Shown here: one piece after another, positions 1 through 9,102 of the stretch
How positions within the stretch are numbered: position 1 is the first letter of the stretch
Layout: every line of letters starts with the position of its first letter
Source of the DNA: CAITSH01 sp945892985
Lineage (GTDB): Bacteria > Pseudomonadota > Gammaproteobacteria > Burkholderiales > SG8-39
Direction of reading: 5' to 3'
NCBI GenBank assembly: GCA_945892985.1
Contig: CAMDDU010000021.1
Location: forward strand, 1-64,000
DNA length: 64,000 nt
Notes under the pieces: model-generated
Seen by the model: the letters and a program-made list of their open reading frames with translations, nothing else
What the model was told of the DNA's origin: nothing
Databases searched by the model: none
Made by a program: the position numbers and the translations under genes

Positions 1-150
1 AGCTCGATGTGATAGCGTTGCTCAAAGGTGAGATGCTTGTAGCGCATGGGATGCTCCTATCCGTCTTCGCAAACAGAAAGGTACACCCTGGGGCATCTCA
101 CCTTCCTCTAAAGCCCGGATGTTGCACTTCGAGGTTTAATTCGCAGATAG
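1..150 (-). mobile_element. IS30-family insertion sequence, right end (partial)
   Basis: On the minus strand an ATG at 47 opens a reading frame, MRYKHLTFEQRYHIEL, that runs off the left edge. This is the typical N-terminus of IS30-family transposases (HLT-x-E-x-R-Y). Outside it, around 121-147, lies a sequence starting gttgcacttcgag and ending near tcgcag, which resembles the terminal inverted repeats of betaproteobacterial IS30 relatives. The transposase start and one IS end are therefore inside the window; the rest of the element is not. The exact outer boundary is estimated. Confidence 0.7.
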
Positions 151-245
151 GCACGAAGATAAGCATCCGGCGGCAACAGCTTTCCAAACACCCGCGGCAA
201 TCAGCACGCCCCGTCAGACACGCCACTTGCGCTAAGCTTGCTCGC

Positions 246-1409
246 ATGAACTCCAAATACGATGTCATCATCATCGGCGGTGCGGCAACGGGCTCGAGCA
301 TCGCCTACTTCCTGAAAATCCTCTCCCCCGCTTGCACGGTGGCGGTAATCGAGCCGGACCCGACTTACGAGTTCGCCTCGACGCCAAGGGCCTCGGGCGG
401 AGCAAGGCGGCAGTTCTCCTGTCCGGAGAATATTGCCATGTCCAATTTCAGCATTCCCTTTATCAAGAACTTCGCCGAACATATGGCCGTCAACGGCGAA
501 CCGGCGCACGTCGACTGGCAAGAGGGCGGCTATTTGTTCATCGTGCCAAAGCACGCCCAAGGCATGCTGCGCGAGAACTACGAGCTTCAGCTCGCCGCAG
601 GCGTGCGGGCCGACTGGCTCGATCAGGCCGGCCTGAAGTCGCGCTTCCCGTCCATGACCGTCGACGACCTTGCCGCGGGCGTGCATACGCTTGAGGACGG
701 TTGGTGCGACCCCAACGGCTTGCTGCAGGGTTTCCGGCGCAAGGCGCGCTCGCTCGGCGTGGAATACATCCAGGACAAGGTCACCGGAATCGGCTCTGAC
801 GCCACGGCAGTGCGCACCGTGCGCCTTGCCTCGGGCACGAGCCTGGCGGCCGGCAGTTTTGTCAACGCCGCCGGCGCATGGGCGAAGCAAGTCTGCGCCA
901 TGCTCGGCATGCCCTTGCCCATCGAGCCGCTGCGCCGCTTTGAGCATTTTTTTGAAACGCCAAACAAGATCGAACCCCTGCCCTACGTCAAGGATCTGCA
1001 ACGCCTCGCCTTTCGTCCCGAGGGCCGCGGTTATTCGGGCGGCCTGGTCAATTCCGACCAGACTCGCGGCTACAACTTCGAGGTCGACCACGGGTATTTC
1101 GAAAACATTGTGTGGCCGGCGCTGGCCCACCGCTTTGCCGCATTCGAGGCCTGTCGCTGCCTGCGCACCTGGTCAGGCCTGTACGAGCAAAACGAGCTCG
1201 ACGGCAACCCGGTCATCGGCGCGGGCGTGCTGCCCAATTTTTTCGTCGCTGCCGGCTTTTCCGGGCACGGCATGATGCACGCGCCGGCCGCCGGTCGGGC
1301 CGTTGCTGAACTCATTGCGCACGGGCGCTTTGAAACACTGGACCTCTCGCGCCTGGGCTACGGACGCATCAGCGCCAACAAAGCCTACCCGGAACGCGGC
1401 ATCGTCTAG
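246..1409 (+). CDS. FAD-dependent oxidoreductase, DAO family
   Basis: A 387-residue flavoprotein of the D-amino-acid oxidase/glycine oxidase-like fold. The N-terminus carries a Rossmann FAD-binding segment (YDVIIIGGAATGSS) within the first 20 residues. Near the C-terminus is the family's FAD-contact stretch FSGHGMMHAPAAG. Such enzymes oxidise amino acids, N-methyl amines or 2-hydroxy acids, usually passing electrons to oxygen or quinone; the substrate cannot be told here. I place the start at 246 although the frame is open from 9, because the Rossmann motif begins directly after this ATG and the upstream part overlaps the IS30 end. It is the first gene of a catabolic region and lies convergent to the IclR gene. 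Confidence 0.8.
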   Translation: MNSKYDVIIIGGAATGSSIAYFLKILSPACTVAVIEPDPTYEFASTPRASGGARRQFSCPENIAMSNFSIPFIKNFAEHMAVNGEPAHVDWQEGGYLFIVPKHAQGMLRENYELQLAAGVRADWLDQAGLKSRFPSMTVDDLAAGVHTLEDGWCDPNGLLQGFRRKARSLGVEYIQDKVTGIGSDATAVRTVRLASGTSLAAGSFVNAAGAWAKQVCAMLGMPLPIEPLRRFEHFFETPNKIEPLPYVKDLQRLAFRPEGRGYSGGLVNSDQTRGYNFEVDHGYFENIVWPALAHRFAAFEACRCLRTWSGLYEQNELDGNPVIGAGVLPNFFVAAGFSGHGMMHAPAAGRAVAELIAHGRFETLDLSRLGYGRISANKAYPERGIV

Positions 1410-1557
1410 CCTGGCCGCGCTGGCACACCAGCTGAAAACGACCGGCTGGCGCGGGTTTTCAGCCAAGTCACTACAAACAATCTGTCACACTTGAATTTTT
1501 GCGCCCCCCTACTCAAGCCGAACTGATGCGCATGAAGGTTTTTCCGAATGCGGCAGC

Positions 1558-2385
1558 CTAAACCGTGTCAGGCGCCGCAGCCGCGCCCAATGCCACCGAA
1601 ATACGCCGCGTCGCGACGAGCAGGGCTTCACGCGCTGCGGCAAACTTGACGCGCACATCGCGTTGTTTCAGATAAGGCACGGTCAGGGACGCGACGGCAC
1701 CCTCGCCGTGGTCGAAAATCGGCGCGCACATATCAACGATGCCCGTCGCCGTGTCGCTCTCGCCCGCGTAGTACCCGTCGCGGGCAATCATGGCCAGTTC
1801 CTCGCGCACTTTCCTGATCGACATGCTGCCGCGGCTGTTCGCGGCAAATTCCGCGATCAATTCGTCCTGCACCGCCTTTGACTGGAAAGCCGACAGCACG
1901 CGCGAGGCCGCACGGTCCGGCAAAAAAGGGAAATTCGCCCCCAATCGCAAGCCAAACCCCATGGGCTCGGGACTGTCGACCTGAGCCACCACAAGAATGC
2001 GGCGCGCAAAGTGAATCACCAAGTGCGTCGATTGGCGCGTGGCTTGCGCCAACTCCTGCATGACGGGCAGCGCCACGGTCAGCAGGCGCTTGAGCGGCGG
2101 GTGACGGTGCGCCAACTCAAACAAGCGCAGCGACAGCCGGTAGTTGCCATCGGCATCGCGAACGAGATAGCCGCGTCGATCCAGCACCGAGAGCATGCGA
2201 AATATTTCGTTGGCCGAGCGCCCGAGGCGCTGGGCGATAGCCACCTGCGTGAGTCCTGTGGACTCGGCGGCGAGCAGTTCGAGAATATCGAGCCCCTTTT
2301 CCAGCGCCGGCGCGGTGTACGCGGCTGCCGATTCGGTGTTGGCCGGGGCGGCGAAAAGGCGTGGCGGTTTGGAGGCAGACTTCAT
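1558..2385 (-). CDS. IclR-family transcriptional regulator
   Basis: A 275-residue regulator. Residues about 25-85 form the IclR winged helix-turn-helix (ALEKGLDILELLA, then TQVAIAQRLGRSANEIFRML). The rest matches the effector-binding domain, including a typical LVIHFARRILVVAQVD strand region and the C-terminal stretch with DMCAPIF. It is divergent from the PhyH-type oxygenase gene with an 83-bp AT-rich gap, so it probably controls that operon and itself. IclR proteins commonly sense aromatic or carboxylic acid intermediates; the ligand is unknown. Confidence 0.9.
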   Translation of the reverse strand: MKSASKPPRLFAAPANTESAAAYTAPALEKGLDILELLAAESTGLTQVAIAQRLGRSANEIFRMLSVLDRRGYLVRDADGNYRLSLRLFELAHRHPPLKRLLTVALPVMQELAQATRQSTHLVIHFARRILVVAQVDSPEPMGFGLRLGANFPFLPDRAASRVLSAFQSKAVQDELIAEFAANSRGSMSIRKVREELAMIARDGYYAGESDTATGIVDMCAPIFDHGEGAVASLTVPYLKQRDVRVKFAAAREALLVATRRISVALGAAAAPDTV

Positions 2386-2396
2386 CGTTGACGTGA

Positions 2397-2436
2397 TTAA
2401 TTTTACATGCGAAACTTAAATTCATTGATAAATTAA
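2397..2436. promoter_or_regulatory. Candidate operator in the iclR/PhyH divergent promoter
   Basis: The short AT-rich gap between the IclR gene and the PhyH-type gene contains TTAATTT at 2397-2403 and its inverse AAATTAA at 2430-2436, separated by 26 bp. The position fits an operator or overlapping promoters. Arms of 7 bp in AT-rich DNA can arise by chance, so this is only a candidate. Confidence 0.3.
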
Positions 2437-2468
2437 CATAAAACCAAGACCAAGACGACGGAGGACGG

Positions 2469-3326
2469 ATGGGCAACATGCTCGAGCAGCGCGACGGCCT
2501 GCCGCCATCGCAGATAGCAAGCTACCGGGCGCGCGGCATCCTGCACCCATTACGCGCGCTCCCCGGCGAGGAAGCAGACGCGCTGCAGGCGCGCTTCGAG
2601 GCCAACGCCGGACTTATCAAGGGCCGCAACAACATCAAACCCCATCTACTGTTCACCTGGCTCGATGCCCTGGTGCGTGATGCGCGCATTCTTGACCGGG
2701 TCGAGAGCCTGCTCGGCCCCAACCTGATGTGCTGGAGCTCCCAGTTCTTCGCTAAAGCGGCCGGCGATGCCGCTTATGTGAGCTGGCACCAGGACGCAAC
2801 CTACTGGGGCCTCTCGTCCAACGACGTACTGACGGCCTGGATAGCACTGACGCCAAGCACGCCAGAATCGGGTTGCATGCAGGTGGTGAACGGAAGCCAT
2901 CACCAGCAAGTGCCCCACAAAGACCACTTCGATGAGGCAAACCTGCTGTCCCGCGGCCAGGAGATCGCCGTCAAGGTCGAGCCGGCCGACATCGTCAACG
3001 TCGAGTTACAGCCAGGAGAAATGTCCCTGCACCACGTGCTGCTGTTCCACGGATCACAGCCCAACCGCGCGCCGCATCCACGGGTGGGGTATGCCATACG
3101 CTATGCCGCGACCCACGTGCGCCAACTCGGGCCCATACGCGACAGCGCGCTACTGGTCCGGGGCCGCGACGAGTACGGCTATGGCGATGCCGAAAAGCCG
3201 CCCGAGGCTGACATGCATCCGGACGCCAAGTCCCGCCACGGCATGATCATCAACAACAAAATTAAAGTCCTGTACGCCGGCGCCAAGACGCACGGCAAGC
3301 TCGACGCCGACGGCAAACAGGGCTGA
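2469..3326 (+). CDS. Phytanoyl-CoA dioxygenase (PhyH) family oxygenase
   Basis: A 285-residue Fe(II)/2-oxoglutarate-dependent oxygenase. The facial triad is visible: SWHQDATYW gives H107 and D109, and LFHGSQPN gives H194. R205, eleven residues later, would bind 2-oxoglutarate, as in human phytanoyl-CoA hydroxylase. Members hydroxylate diverse small molecules, so the substrate is open. It is first in a rightward run with the Gfo/Idh/MocA and Bug genes (gaps of 10 and about 40 bp), which suggests one uptake-and-oxidation pathway under the divergent IclR regulator. ATG at 2469 follows an acggagg-like ribosome-binding site. Confidence 0.85.
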   Translation: MGNMLEQRDGLPPSQIASYRARGILHPLRALPGEEADALQARFEANAGLIKGRNNIKPHLLFTWLDALVRDARILDRVESLLGPNLMCWSSQFFAKAAGDAAYVSWHQDATYWGLSSNDVLTAWIALTPSTPESGCMQVVNGSHHQQVPHKDHFDEANLLSRGQEIAVKVEPADIVNVELQPGEMSLHHVLLFHGSQPNRAPHPRVGYAIRYAATHVRQLGPIRDSALLVRGRDEYGYGDAEKPPEADMHPDAKSRHGMIINNKIKVLYAGAKTHGKLDADGKQG

Positions 3327-3336
3327 CGCGGCCCAC

Positions 3337-4320
3337 ATGCCACTCACCGCCGTCATCGTCGGGATCACGCACTGGCATGCGCCGCGCTATGCGCACTACC
3401 TCGCCGCGCGTGGTGTCCGACTGGCCGGCGCCTCTGATGCGCACCCGCAGGCGGGCGCCGCCGCTGCAGCAAAACACAAGGTCGATTTCTTCCCCGATAC
3501 CGCGCAGTTGCTGGACAGGACAAAGCCGGACATCGCCATCTTGCTGCCGCGCCACGACCTCGCGGCCAGGGAAATCGCCACGGTGGCCGAGCGCCGCATC
3601 CCCATGCTTATCGAAAAGCCCATGGGCCGTAACGCCGCCGAAGCAGCCGCATCAGCCGCAGCCGTGCGCCGCGCCGGCGTGTTCGCCTCGGTCTGCTTTC
3701 CAAACCGTCACCTGGCCATCTGGGACGCCTACCGCAAACTGGTCGCCGAGGACGCGCTCGGCACGGTGATGCACGCGCACTTTCGAACCATCAACGGGCC
3801 GCCATCGCGCTACCTCGACTACGGCGTGCCCTGGATGCTCGACGCCGCCATATCCGGCGGCGGCGTACTGCGCAACCTCGGCATACACGGGGCCGATGCC
3901 ATCGCAGTGCTGGCCAAGGGCAGACCGCTATCCCTGGTCGGGGGCCACACCAGCACCATCGGCTACGGCGGCGCGACGGAGGATTTCGCCGCCGGCATTT
4001 TCGCCACCGACGACGGCTTTGTCGCCACCATGGAGGCGGGCTACACTTACGCTAACATGCAGGAAGGTGGCGACTACGAATGGCGTATCGCCGCACGCGG
4101 TGCCTACCTGCACGAATGCAACGGCAGACTGCGCATTCACAAACGTGGCGGAGCGCTTGAGGAACGCGCAGTCACGACACCACACCTCGCCTACGGGCTG
4201 ATGGTCAACGCGGCGCTAGACGCCTTTGAGTCAGGCGCGCCGCCGCCCTCGAACGTGGACGATTGTGTGCGGGCGGTTCAGCTGCAGGATATGATTTACA
4301 AGGCCGCTGATAAAACTTGA
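3337..4320 (+). CDS. Gfo/Idh/MocA-family oxidoreductase
   Basis: A 327-residue NAD(P)-dependent oxidoreductase. It has an N-terminal Rossmann domain (residues about 1-120) with the family's EKP motif in LIEKPMGRNAAEAA near residue 93, followed by the alpha/beta substrate domain. The cofactor loop at the start is VGITHWHAPRYAHYLA, not a classic GxGxxG. Members oxidise or reduce sugars, inositols and sugar acids. Its start lies 10 bp after the PhyH-type gene, indicating an operon; the Bug gene follows. Confidence 0.85.
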   Translation: MPLTAVIVGITHWHAPRYAHYLAARGVRLAGASDAHPQAGAAAAAKHKVDFFPDTAQLLDRTKPDIAILLPRHDLAAREIATVAERRIPMLIEKPMGRNAAEAAASAAAVRRAGVFASVCFPNRHLAIWDAYRKLVAEDALGTVMHAHFRTINGPPSRYLDYGVPWMLDAAISGGGVLRNLGIHGADAIAVLAKGRPLSLVGGHTSTIGYGGATEDFAAGIFATDDGFVATMEAGYTYANMQEGGDYEWRIAARGAYLHECNGRLRIHKRGGALEERAVTTPHLAYGLMVNAALDAFESGAPPPSNVDDCVRAVQLQDMIYKAADKT

Positions 4321-4359
4321 ACAATACCGGAGCGTCGCAATGCAATGCAGGGGACTGAA

Positions 4360-5355
4360 ATGCCTGAAACCAACATGAAGCGCTTGCGAATGAAGCTTGC
4401 CCTTGCCGCCCTGGCGCTGGCAAGCCTGGCGCCCTTGGGCGCGGCGCTATCGCAGGACGCCTTCCCGTCCAAGACCATACGCCTGATCGTTCCCTACCCG
4501 CCGGGCGGCATGGGCGACATCGTGTCCCGCACACTGGTTCCCAAGTGGGGCGAGTTACTCAAGCAGCAAATCATCGTCGACAACCGCGGCGGCGGCGGTG
4601 GCAACATCGGCATCGATATGGTGGCCAAGGCCACCCCCGATGGCTACACCCTGGGACTATTCGACACTGCGCTCGCGGTCAATCCCTCGCTATACAGCAA
4701 GCTGCCCTACGACCCGCAGCGCGACCTCGCCCCGATCATGGTCGTGGCGCGCGGGCCGCTGGTGTTGGTGGTCAACGCGACCGTTCAGGCGAACAGCCTG
4801 GCCGAACTGCTCGCACTCGCGCGCGCCAAGCCCGGAGCGCTGTCCTACGCATCGGCCGGAAGTGGCTCGCCCGTGCACCTTGCCGGGGAAATGCTCAAGA
4901 GCGCCGCGAGCCTGGACATCCTGCATATTCCCTACAAGGGCGCCGGACCGGCTGTGGTGGACGTCGTCGGCGGGCAGGTGCCAATGATGTTCGCCCTACC
5001 CGGAACGGCGCGCCCGCATATTGAATCGGGCAAGATGCGCCCGCTCGCGATCACCGGCGCACGCCGCTTCAAGGGGCTGCCCAACGTGCCGACCTTCACC
5101 GAACTGGGCATGCAAGGCATGGACGCCACGCTGATCGTGGGGTTCATCGTGCCCGCCAAGACGCCCGCTGCCATCATCAAGACCCTGCACGACACGCTCG
5201 CCAGTGTGCTGTCCTCGGCTGAAGTGGTCGACCGGCTGGGTACCCTCGCGCTCGACGTGATCGCAACCGACCCGGAGCGCTCGACGATGCTGCTGCGAAA
5301 TGAAACGGAGCTCTGGTCAAAAGTGGTGAAAAGCTCAGGCGCTAAGGCCGAGTAG
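4360..5355 (+). CDS. Bug-family (TTT) substrate-binding protein
   Basis: A periplasmic solute-binding protein of the tripartite tricarboxylate transporter receptor family. A basic and hydrophobic signal peptide (MKRLRMKLALAALALASLA) is followed by the family hallmarks FPSKTIRLIVPYPPGGMGD and, in the middle, the LHIPYKGAGPAVVD segment. Bug proteins bind carboxylates and aromatic acids. No TctA or TctB permease lies nearby, so this is an orphan receptor that probably uses a permease elsewhere. The start could be 4345, 4360 or 4375; I prefer 4360 because aggggac precedes it at suitable spacing. Confidence 0.88.
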   Translation: MPETNMKRLRMKLALAALALASLAPLGAALSQDAFPSKTIRLIVPYPPGGMGDIVSRTLVPKWGELLKQQIIVDNRGGGGGNIGIDMVAKATPDGYTLGLFDTALAVNPSLYSKLPYDPQRDLAPIMVVARGPLVLVVNATVQANSLAELLALARAKPGALSYASAGSGSPVHLAGEMLKSAASLDILHIPYKGAGPAVVDVVGGQVPMMFALPGTARPHIESGKMRPLAITGARRFKGLPNVPTFTELGMQGMDATLIVGFIVPAKTPAAIIKTLHDTLASVLSSAEVVDRLGTLALDVIATDPERSTMLLRNETELWSKVVKSSGAKAE

Positions 5356-5396
5356 CGCCGCATCACCTGCCACCACCGCACCCAGCCGCCTTCTGA

Positions 5397-5531
5397 AAAA
5401 GGCCGGCCGGCGCGGTCATTACCAGAGCGGAAGCGGACACCTTCTGGGGCGGCTAGGCCGGCTACTTCCAGGATCCGGACGAGCATCTGTGGCAAGTGGT
5501 GTGGAATCCGCATTGGTCAAGGCACGACTGA
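5397..5531 (+). pseudogene. VOC/glyoxalase-family protein remnant
   Basis: A 45-codon stretch between the Bug and aldo/keto reductase genes encodes AGAVITRAEADTFWGG, an in-frame TAG at 5454-5456, then AGYFQDPDEHLWQVVWNPHW. This matches the C-terminal end of small glyoxalase/bleomycin-resistance-like proteins (WGGYxGYFxDPDGHLWEVxWNP). The N-terminal three quarters are absent and a stop interrupts the rest, so it is a decayed gene. The remainder of the roughly 315-bp gap shows no other gene. Confidence 0.6.
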
Positions 5532-5671
5532 TCCCCCCGTTGGCGCACTTCACCCGATGGCGAGGTCGGTCCTCGACTGCCTCATCCTCGCCCGCCTTTT
5601 TTTACGGGCGGGATTGCCCGCAACCCTTACATGACTTATGTTGTCGGTGTGCGTACTGACTGCCCTTGCCG

Positions 5672-6514
5672 ATGAAAACCGTCCTGCTGCCTTGCGGTGA
5701 ACACGTTCCCGCCTTCGGCCAGGGCACCTGGAACATCGGCGAGCGCCGCGCCACGCGCGCCGAGGAAATCGCGACCTTGCGCCTGGGCCTCGATCTTGGC
5801 GCCACGCTCATCGACACCGCCGAAATGTATGGCGAGGGTCGCTCCGAGGAGCTGATCGCCGAGGCGATAACCGGGCGCCGCCACGAGGTGTTTCTCGTCA
5901 GCAAGGTCTATCCGCACAATGCGTCGGCAAAAGCCGTGGCCGCGGCCTGCGAGCGCAGCCTCAAGCGCCTGAACACCGATCGCATCGACCTGTATTTGCT
6001 GCATTGGCGCGGCGAGGTGCCTTTTGCCGAAACCATGGCGGCGTTCGAGGCGCTGCAGCGCGCTGGCAAGATACGTCATTACGGCGTGAGCAATCTTGAC
6101 CACACCGATATGCGCGAACTATGGGCCGCGCCGGGCGGCAAGGCCATCGCCACCAACCAGTTGCTCTACAACCTCACGCGCCGCGGCATCGAATTCGACC
6201 TGTTGCCCTGGCTGCGCGAGCGGCACGTTCCTGTGATGGCTTATTCGCCCCTGGAACAGGCGCGGCTGCTCAAGCACACCGGCAACGCGGGGCTTGTTAG
6301 CTTTGCCAAACGGCACAGCATGACACCGGCGCAGGCCGCGCTCGCCTGGCTGCTGGCGCAAGAGGACATCATCGTCATCCCGAAAACCGGCCGCAGCGAG
6401 CGCCTGAAGGAAAACCTCGGTGCGCTTGACATCAGCCTTGACGCGGCGCAACTGGCGGAGCTTGACGGCCTGTTCGCCCCGCCAACACGCCCCCGCCCGC
6501 TGGAGATGCTGTGA
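5672..6514 (+). CDS. Aldo/keto reductase
   Basis: A 280-residue NADPH-dependent reductase with a TIM barrel. The catalytic tetrad is visible: D and Y in LIDTAEMYGEG, K in VSKVYP, and H in LLHWRG. The C-terminal IVIPKTGRSERLKENL is the NADP phosphate-binding segment. It resembles the YeaE/2,5-diketo-gluconate reductase type. The ATG at 5672 is preferred over the in-frame TTG at 5666. It stands about 170 bp upstream of the esterase gene and may act on aldehydes or ketones made in this catabolic region. Confidence 0.9.
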   Translation: MKTVLLPCGEHVPAFGQGTWNIGERRATRAEEIATLRLGLDLGATLIDTAEMYGEGRSEELIAEAITGRRHEVFLVSKVYPHNASAKAVAAACERSLKRLNTDRIDLYLLHWRGEVPFAETMAAFEALQRAGKIRHYGVSNLDHTDMRELWAAPGGKAIATNQLLYNLTRRGIEFDLLPWLRERHVPVMAYSPLEQARLLKHTGNAGLVSFAKRHSMTPAQAALAWLLAQEDIIVIPKTGRSERLKENLGALDISLDAAQLAELDGLFAPPTRPRPLEML

Positions 6515-6686
6515 GCCCAACCGAACGTTTCACGGTGCGCGCAAGCTGAACACCGGCGCCGCCGCATATCGACTGCAAAACCGCAGCAAAAGGGCGTTTT
6601 CGGGCGAAACCCCTGACGCGTGTGACGGTGCGTGTGAAACATTTTCAGATTGTGGTGGGGCACGTCCACGGGCAAAATGATCGCCT

Positions 6687-7571
6687 ATGACAACTCCCTC
6701 CGCAGAAGAACCCAAGGTCTACCTCGATTACACCCAGGCCGAGCTCGACCGCGCCTACGACCAGCGCGCCTGGGTCGACAACGCCGATGAAATCCTGCGC
6801 GCCTACTCGGATGAGAGCGCCAGCATACGCGCGCAAATGCGCCATCGCCGCGATGTCCCTTACGGCGCCGGCGATGACGAGCGGCTCGACATTTATCCGC
6901 CGGCCGCAACCGGCGCCCCCATTCACGTGCACATCCATGGCGGTAGCTGGCGTTTTCGCAACAAGGACGACGGGGCGTTGATGGCGCCGCGTTTTGTCGC
7001 GGCGGGCGCCGCGCTGGTGGCGCCTGATTTCTCGCTCATTCCCAAGGCGCGCATTCCGGACATGATCGGCCAGTTGCGCCGCGCCCTCGCCTGGGTCTAT
7101 GCCAATGCCGAGAGCTTTGGCGGTGACCGCGACAACATCCACCTCTCGGGCCACTCTTCAGGCGCGCACCTGGCGGGCGTGCTGCTCACCACCGACTGGC
7201 AGGCCATGGGCCTGCCGGCAGACCTGATCAAGACCGGCCTGCTGATGAGCGGCATGTACGACCTGCGACCGGTGATGCTCTCGGCACGCTCGGACTACGT
7301 CAAGCTCTCCGCCGCCGAGGTACTTGAGTTGAGCGCCATCCTTCACCTTGAGCGCATCAACGCGCCCATCCTGCTCGCCTGCGGCACCGCCGAGACGCCC
7401 GAGTTCCAGCGCCACCCGCAGGCCTTTGCCGCGGCCTTGCGCGCGACCGGAAAAAGTGTCGAAACGCTGGTCGTGGAAGAGGCGAATCACTTTCAAATGC
7501 TGCAGGAGGCGGGCAGTCCCGACTCGCCGCTGTCAAGCGCCGCGGTGGCGCTGATGGGCCTGGGCGGCTAG
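6687..7571 (+). CDS. Alpha/beta hydrolase (kynurenine formamidase-like esterase)
   Basis: A 294-residue alpha/beta hydrolase of the hormone-sensitive-lipase/arylformamidase branch. HIHGGSWR (about residue 80) forms the oxyanion hole, LSGHSSGAHLAG carries the nucleophile Ser in GxSxG, and EANHFQM near the end supplies the His. It lacks a signal peptide, so it acts in the cytoplasm on esters or N-formyl/amide substrates. It belongs to the same family as the esterase at 54957-55796. The neighbouring 2-hydroxyacid dehydrogenase is convergent. Confidence 0.85.
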   Translation: MTTPSAEEPKVYLDYTQAELDRAYDQRAWVDNADEILRAYSDESASIRAQMRHRRDVPYGAGDDERLDIYPPAATGAPIHVHIHGGSWRFRNKDDGALMAPRFVAAGAALVAPDFSLIPKARIPDMIGQLRRALAWVYANAESFGGDRDNIHLSGHSSGAHLAGVLLTTDWQAMGLPADLIKTGLLMSGMYDLRPVMLSARSDYVKLSAAEVLELSAILHLERINAPILLACGTAETPEFQRHPQAFAAALRATGKSVETLVVEEANHFQMLQEAGSPDSPLSSAAVALMGLGG

Positions 7572-7626
7572 TAGTACTAGGACTAGCTACCGGTACCAGC
7601 ACCCGCCGGTTGCAGCGCCCGCTCAC

Positions 7627-8619
7627 TCAGGCGCGCAAGCTTGCCAGTCGCGTCGCGCTACCGGCGTTGACGGCACCCTTGGGGGCAATGCCTTTGATAA
7701 TTTGCGCCGCCTGCGCGACGGTTTCCAGCGACTGGTGCTCGATGGCCTCGGGCGTAAGGCCGGCCGAGTGCGGTGTGGCGATGACTTTGGGATGCATCGC
7801 CAGCCCGGGCGTTGGCATCTGGTCTGGCGCGCGGCCGACGTCCATGGCGCAGGCACCCAGGTGGCCGGAATCGAGTGCGGCGCGCAGCGCATCCTCATCG
7901 ACCAGGTTGCCGCGTGACGGATTGATAAAGAATGCCCCGCGCTTCATTTGCGCAAAGGCGGCGGCGTTCATCAGGTTCTCGGTCTGCTCGTTGGCCACGA
8001 CCAGGCAGACGACGTAATCGGAGCGCGCCAGCAGTTCCGGCAATGCAACCTGCGCGATCACGCCGCCCGGCACGGTGGCGTGCGGATCGCTCACCAGCAC
8101 GGTCATGCCCATTGCGCCACCCAGATCGGCCAGATAGCGCCCGATGGCGCCGTAACCCATCACACCCAGCGTGGCGCCCTTCAACTGCCCTCCCATGGGC
8201 GCGACCGGAACCGTGCCCGCGCGATACGACATCGTCATCGCGCTGATGTGACGGCCCAAATCGATCATTGCACCGATCGACCACTCGGCGACCGCAGCGA
8301 TGAAGCCGGCGCTCGCCTGCGTCACCAGGATGCCCGCAGCGCTGGCCGCCGCCACATCGACGTTGCGAATGTCTATGGCACAGCGTGAAAACGCCACGAG
8401 GTCCGGGCTGCCGGCAAACAGCGCCGCCTCGCCCGGGGTCTGGCGGTAGGACACGATGAGTTCGCAGCCCTTCGCCGCAGCTATGAGTTCGGGCGTGGTG
8501 AGTTCGCGCCCCGCGGTGTTGAGCCGCACCTCGCAGACCGCGCGCAGCCCGGCGAGCGCGCGCTCACCATAGTAGTTGGCGAGGGCCTCGGGCGGGTGGG
8601 TGAGGAATATGCGCGGCAT
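7627..8619 (-). CDS. D-isomer-specific 2-hydroxyacid dehydrogenase
   Basis: A 330-residue NAD(P)-dependent dehydrogenase. The cofactor loop GYGAIGRYLADLGGAMGM sits around residue 155. FINPSRGNLVDEDAL carries the catalytic Arg, and ATPHSAG near residue 290 carries the catalytic His. It interconverts a 2-keto acid and a 2-hydroxy acid. It is last in a leftward operon after IlvD-type, DapA-type and NIPSNAP genes, where it could reduce the 2-keto product, or alternatively start the pathway. Confidence 0.88.
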   Translation of the reverse strand: MPRIFLTHPPEALANYYGERALAGLRAVCEVRLNTAGRELTTPELIAAAKGCELIVSYRQTPGEAALFAGSPDLVAFSRCAIDIRNVDVAAASAAGILVTQASAGFIAAVAEWSIGAMIDLGRHISAMTMSYRAGTVPVAPMGGQLKGATLGVMGYGAIGRYLADLGGAMGMTVLVSDPHATVPGGVIAQVALPELLARSDYVVCLVVANEQTENLMNAAAFAQMKRGAFFINPSRGNLVDEDALRAALDSGHLGACAMDVGRAPDQMPTPGLAMHPKVIATPHSAGLTPEAIEHQSLETVAQAAQIIKGIAPKGAVNAGSATRLASLRA

Positions 8620-8728
8620 GGAGGTGTGCTCTCGGGTGTGAAACAGAATGAGACATCATGCGACGGCCCCCTCTCCCCCGGCCCCTCTCCCGCTAGCTGC
8701 GAGGGGAGGTATGTGAGCCGCTGCGCGG

Positions 8729-9049
8729 CTAACTGATAACCGAGTGCGGTGTCGCGCTCATGTTGGTGACAACGATCTTTTCACGGAACAGCATTTCGCC
8801 ATTGCGCGGGCCGATTTCGTTTTTCCAGACCGGGTCTTCATACACCGCCTTATAGGTGCGTTCCTTGTCGGCCTCATCGGCGAAGCGGCGTATCCAGATG
8901 TACACATCCGGGTCGTCATTCGACACAAAGCTGCCGACCACGACCACACCCTTGGAAACCTGGAAGGGAATGACTTTTTCTTCGGCCCACTTGACCCACT
9001 GCTCGCGCATCCCCGGTTTGCAGGTGTAGGTTCTCAATTCAAACAGCAT
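8729..9049 (-). CDS. NIPSNAP family protein
   Basis: A 106-residue protein of the NIPSNAP group, a ferredoxin-like alpha+beta barrel fold. The diagnostic start MLFELRTYTCKPG is present, as is the IWIRRFADEADKERTYKAVY segment. The biochemical role of bacterial NIPSNAPs is not established; they are often found inside catabolic operons, as here between the DapA-type and 2-hydroxyacid dehydrogenase genes. A gggagaac motif precedes the ATG. Confidence 0.85.
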   Translation of the reverse strand: MLFELRTYTCKPGMREQWVKWAEEKVIPFQVSKGVVVVGSFVSNDDPDVYIWIRRFADEADKERTYKAVYEDPVWKNEIGPRNGEMLFREKIVVTNMSATPHSVIS

Positions 9050-9102
9050 GGTGTTCTCCCTTTGTAATGGATTAGGTCAGCCCTTGATTTCAGACTCCGC
9101 TT

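Noticed and set aside
9..245. N-terminal extension of the flavoprotein frame
   Set aside because: The extension overlaps the IS30 transposase start and end and adds residues without homology before the Rossmann motif.
5581..5615. Hairpin cccgcc-tttttttacg-ggcggg as a terminator
   Set aside because: The T run lies in the loop and not after the stem, so it does not have terminator form.
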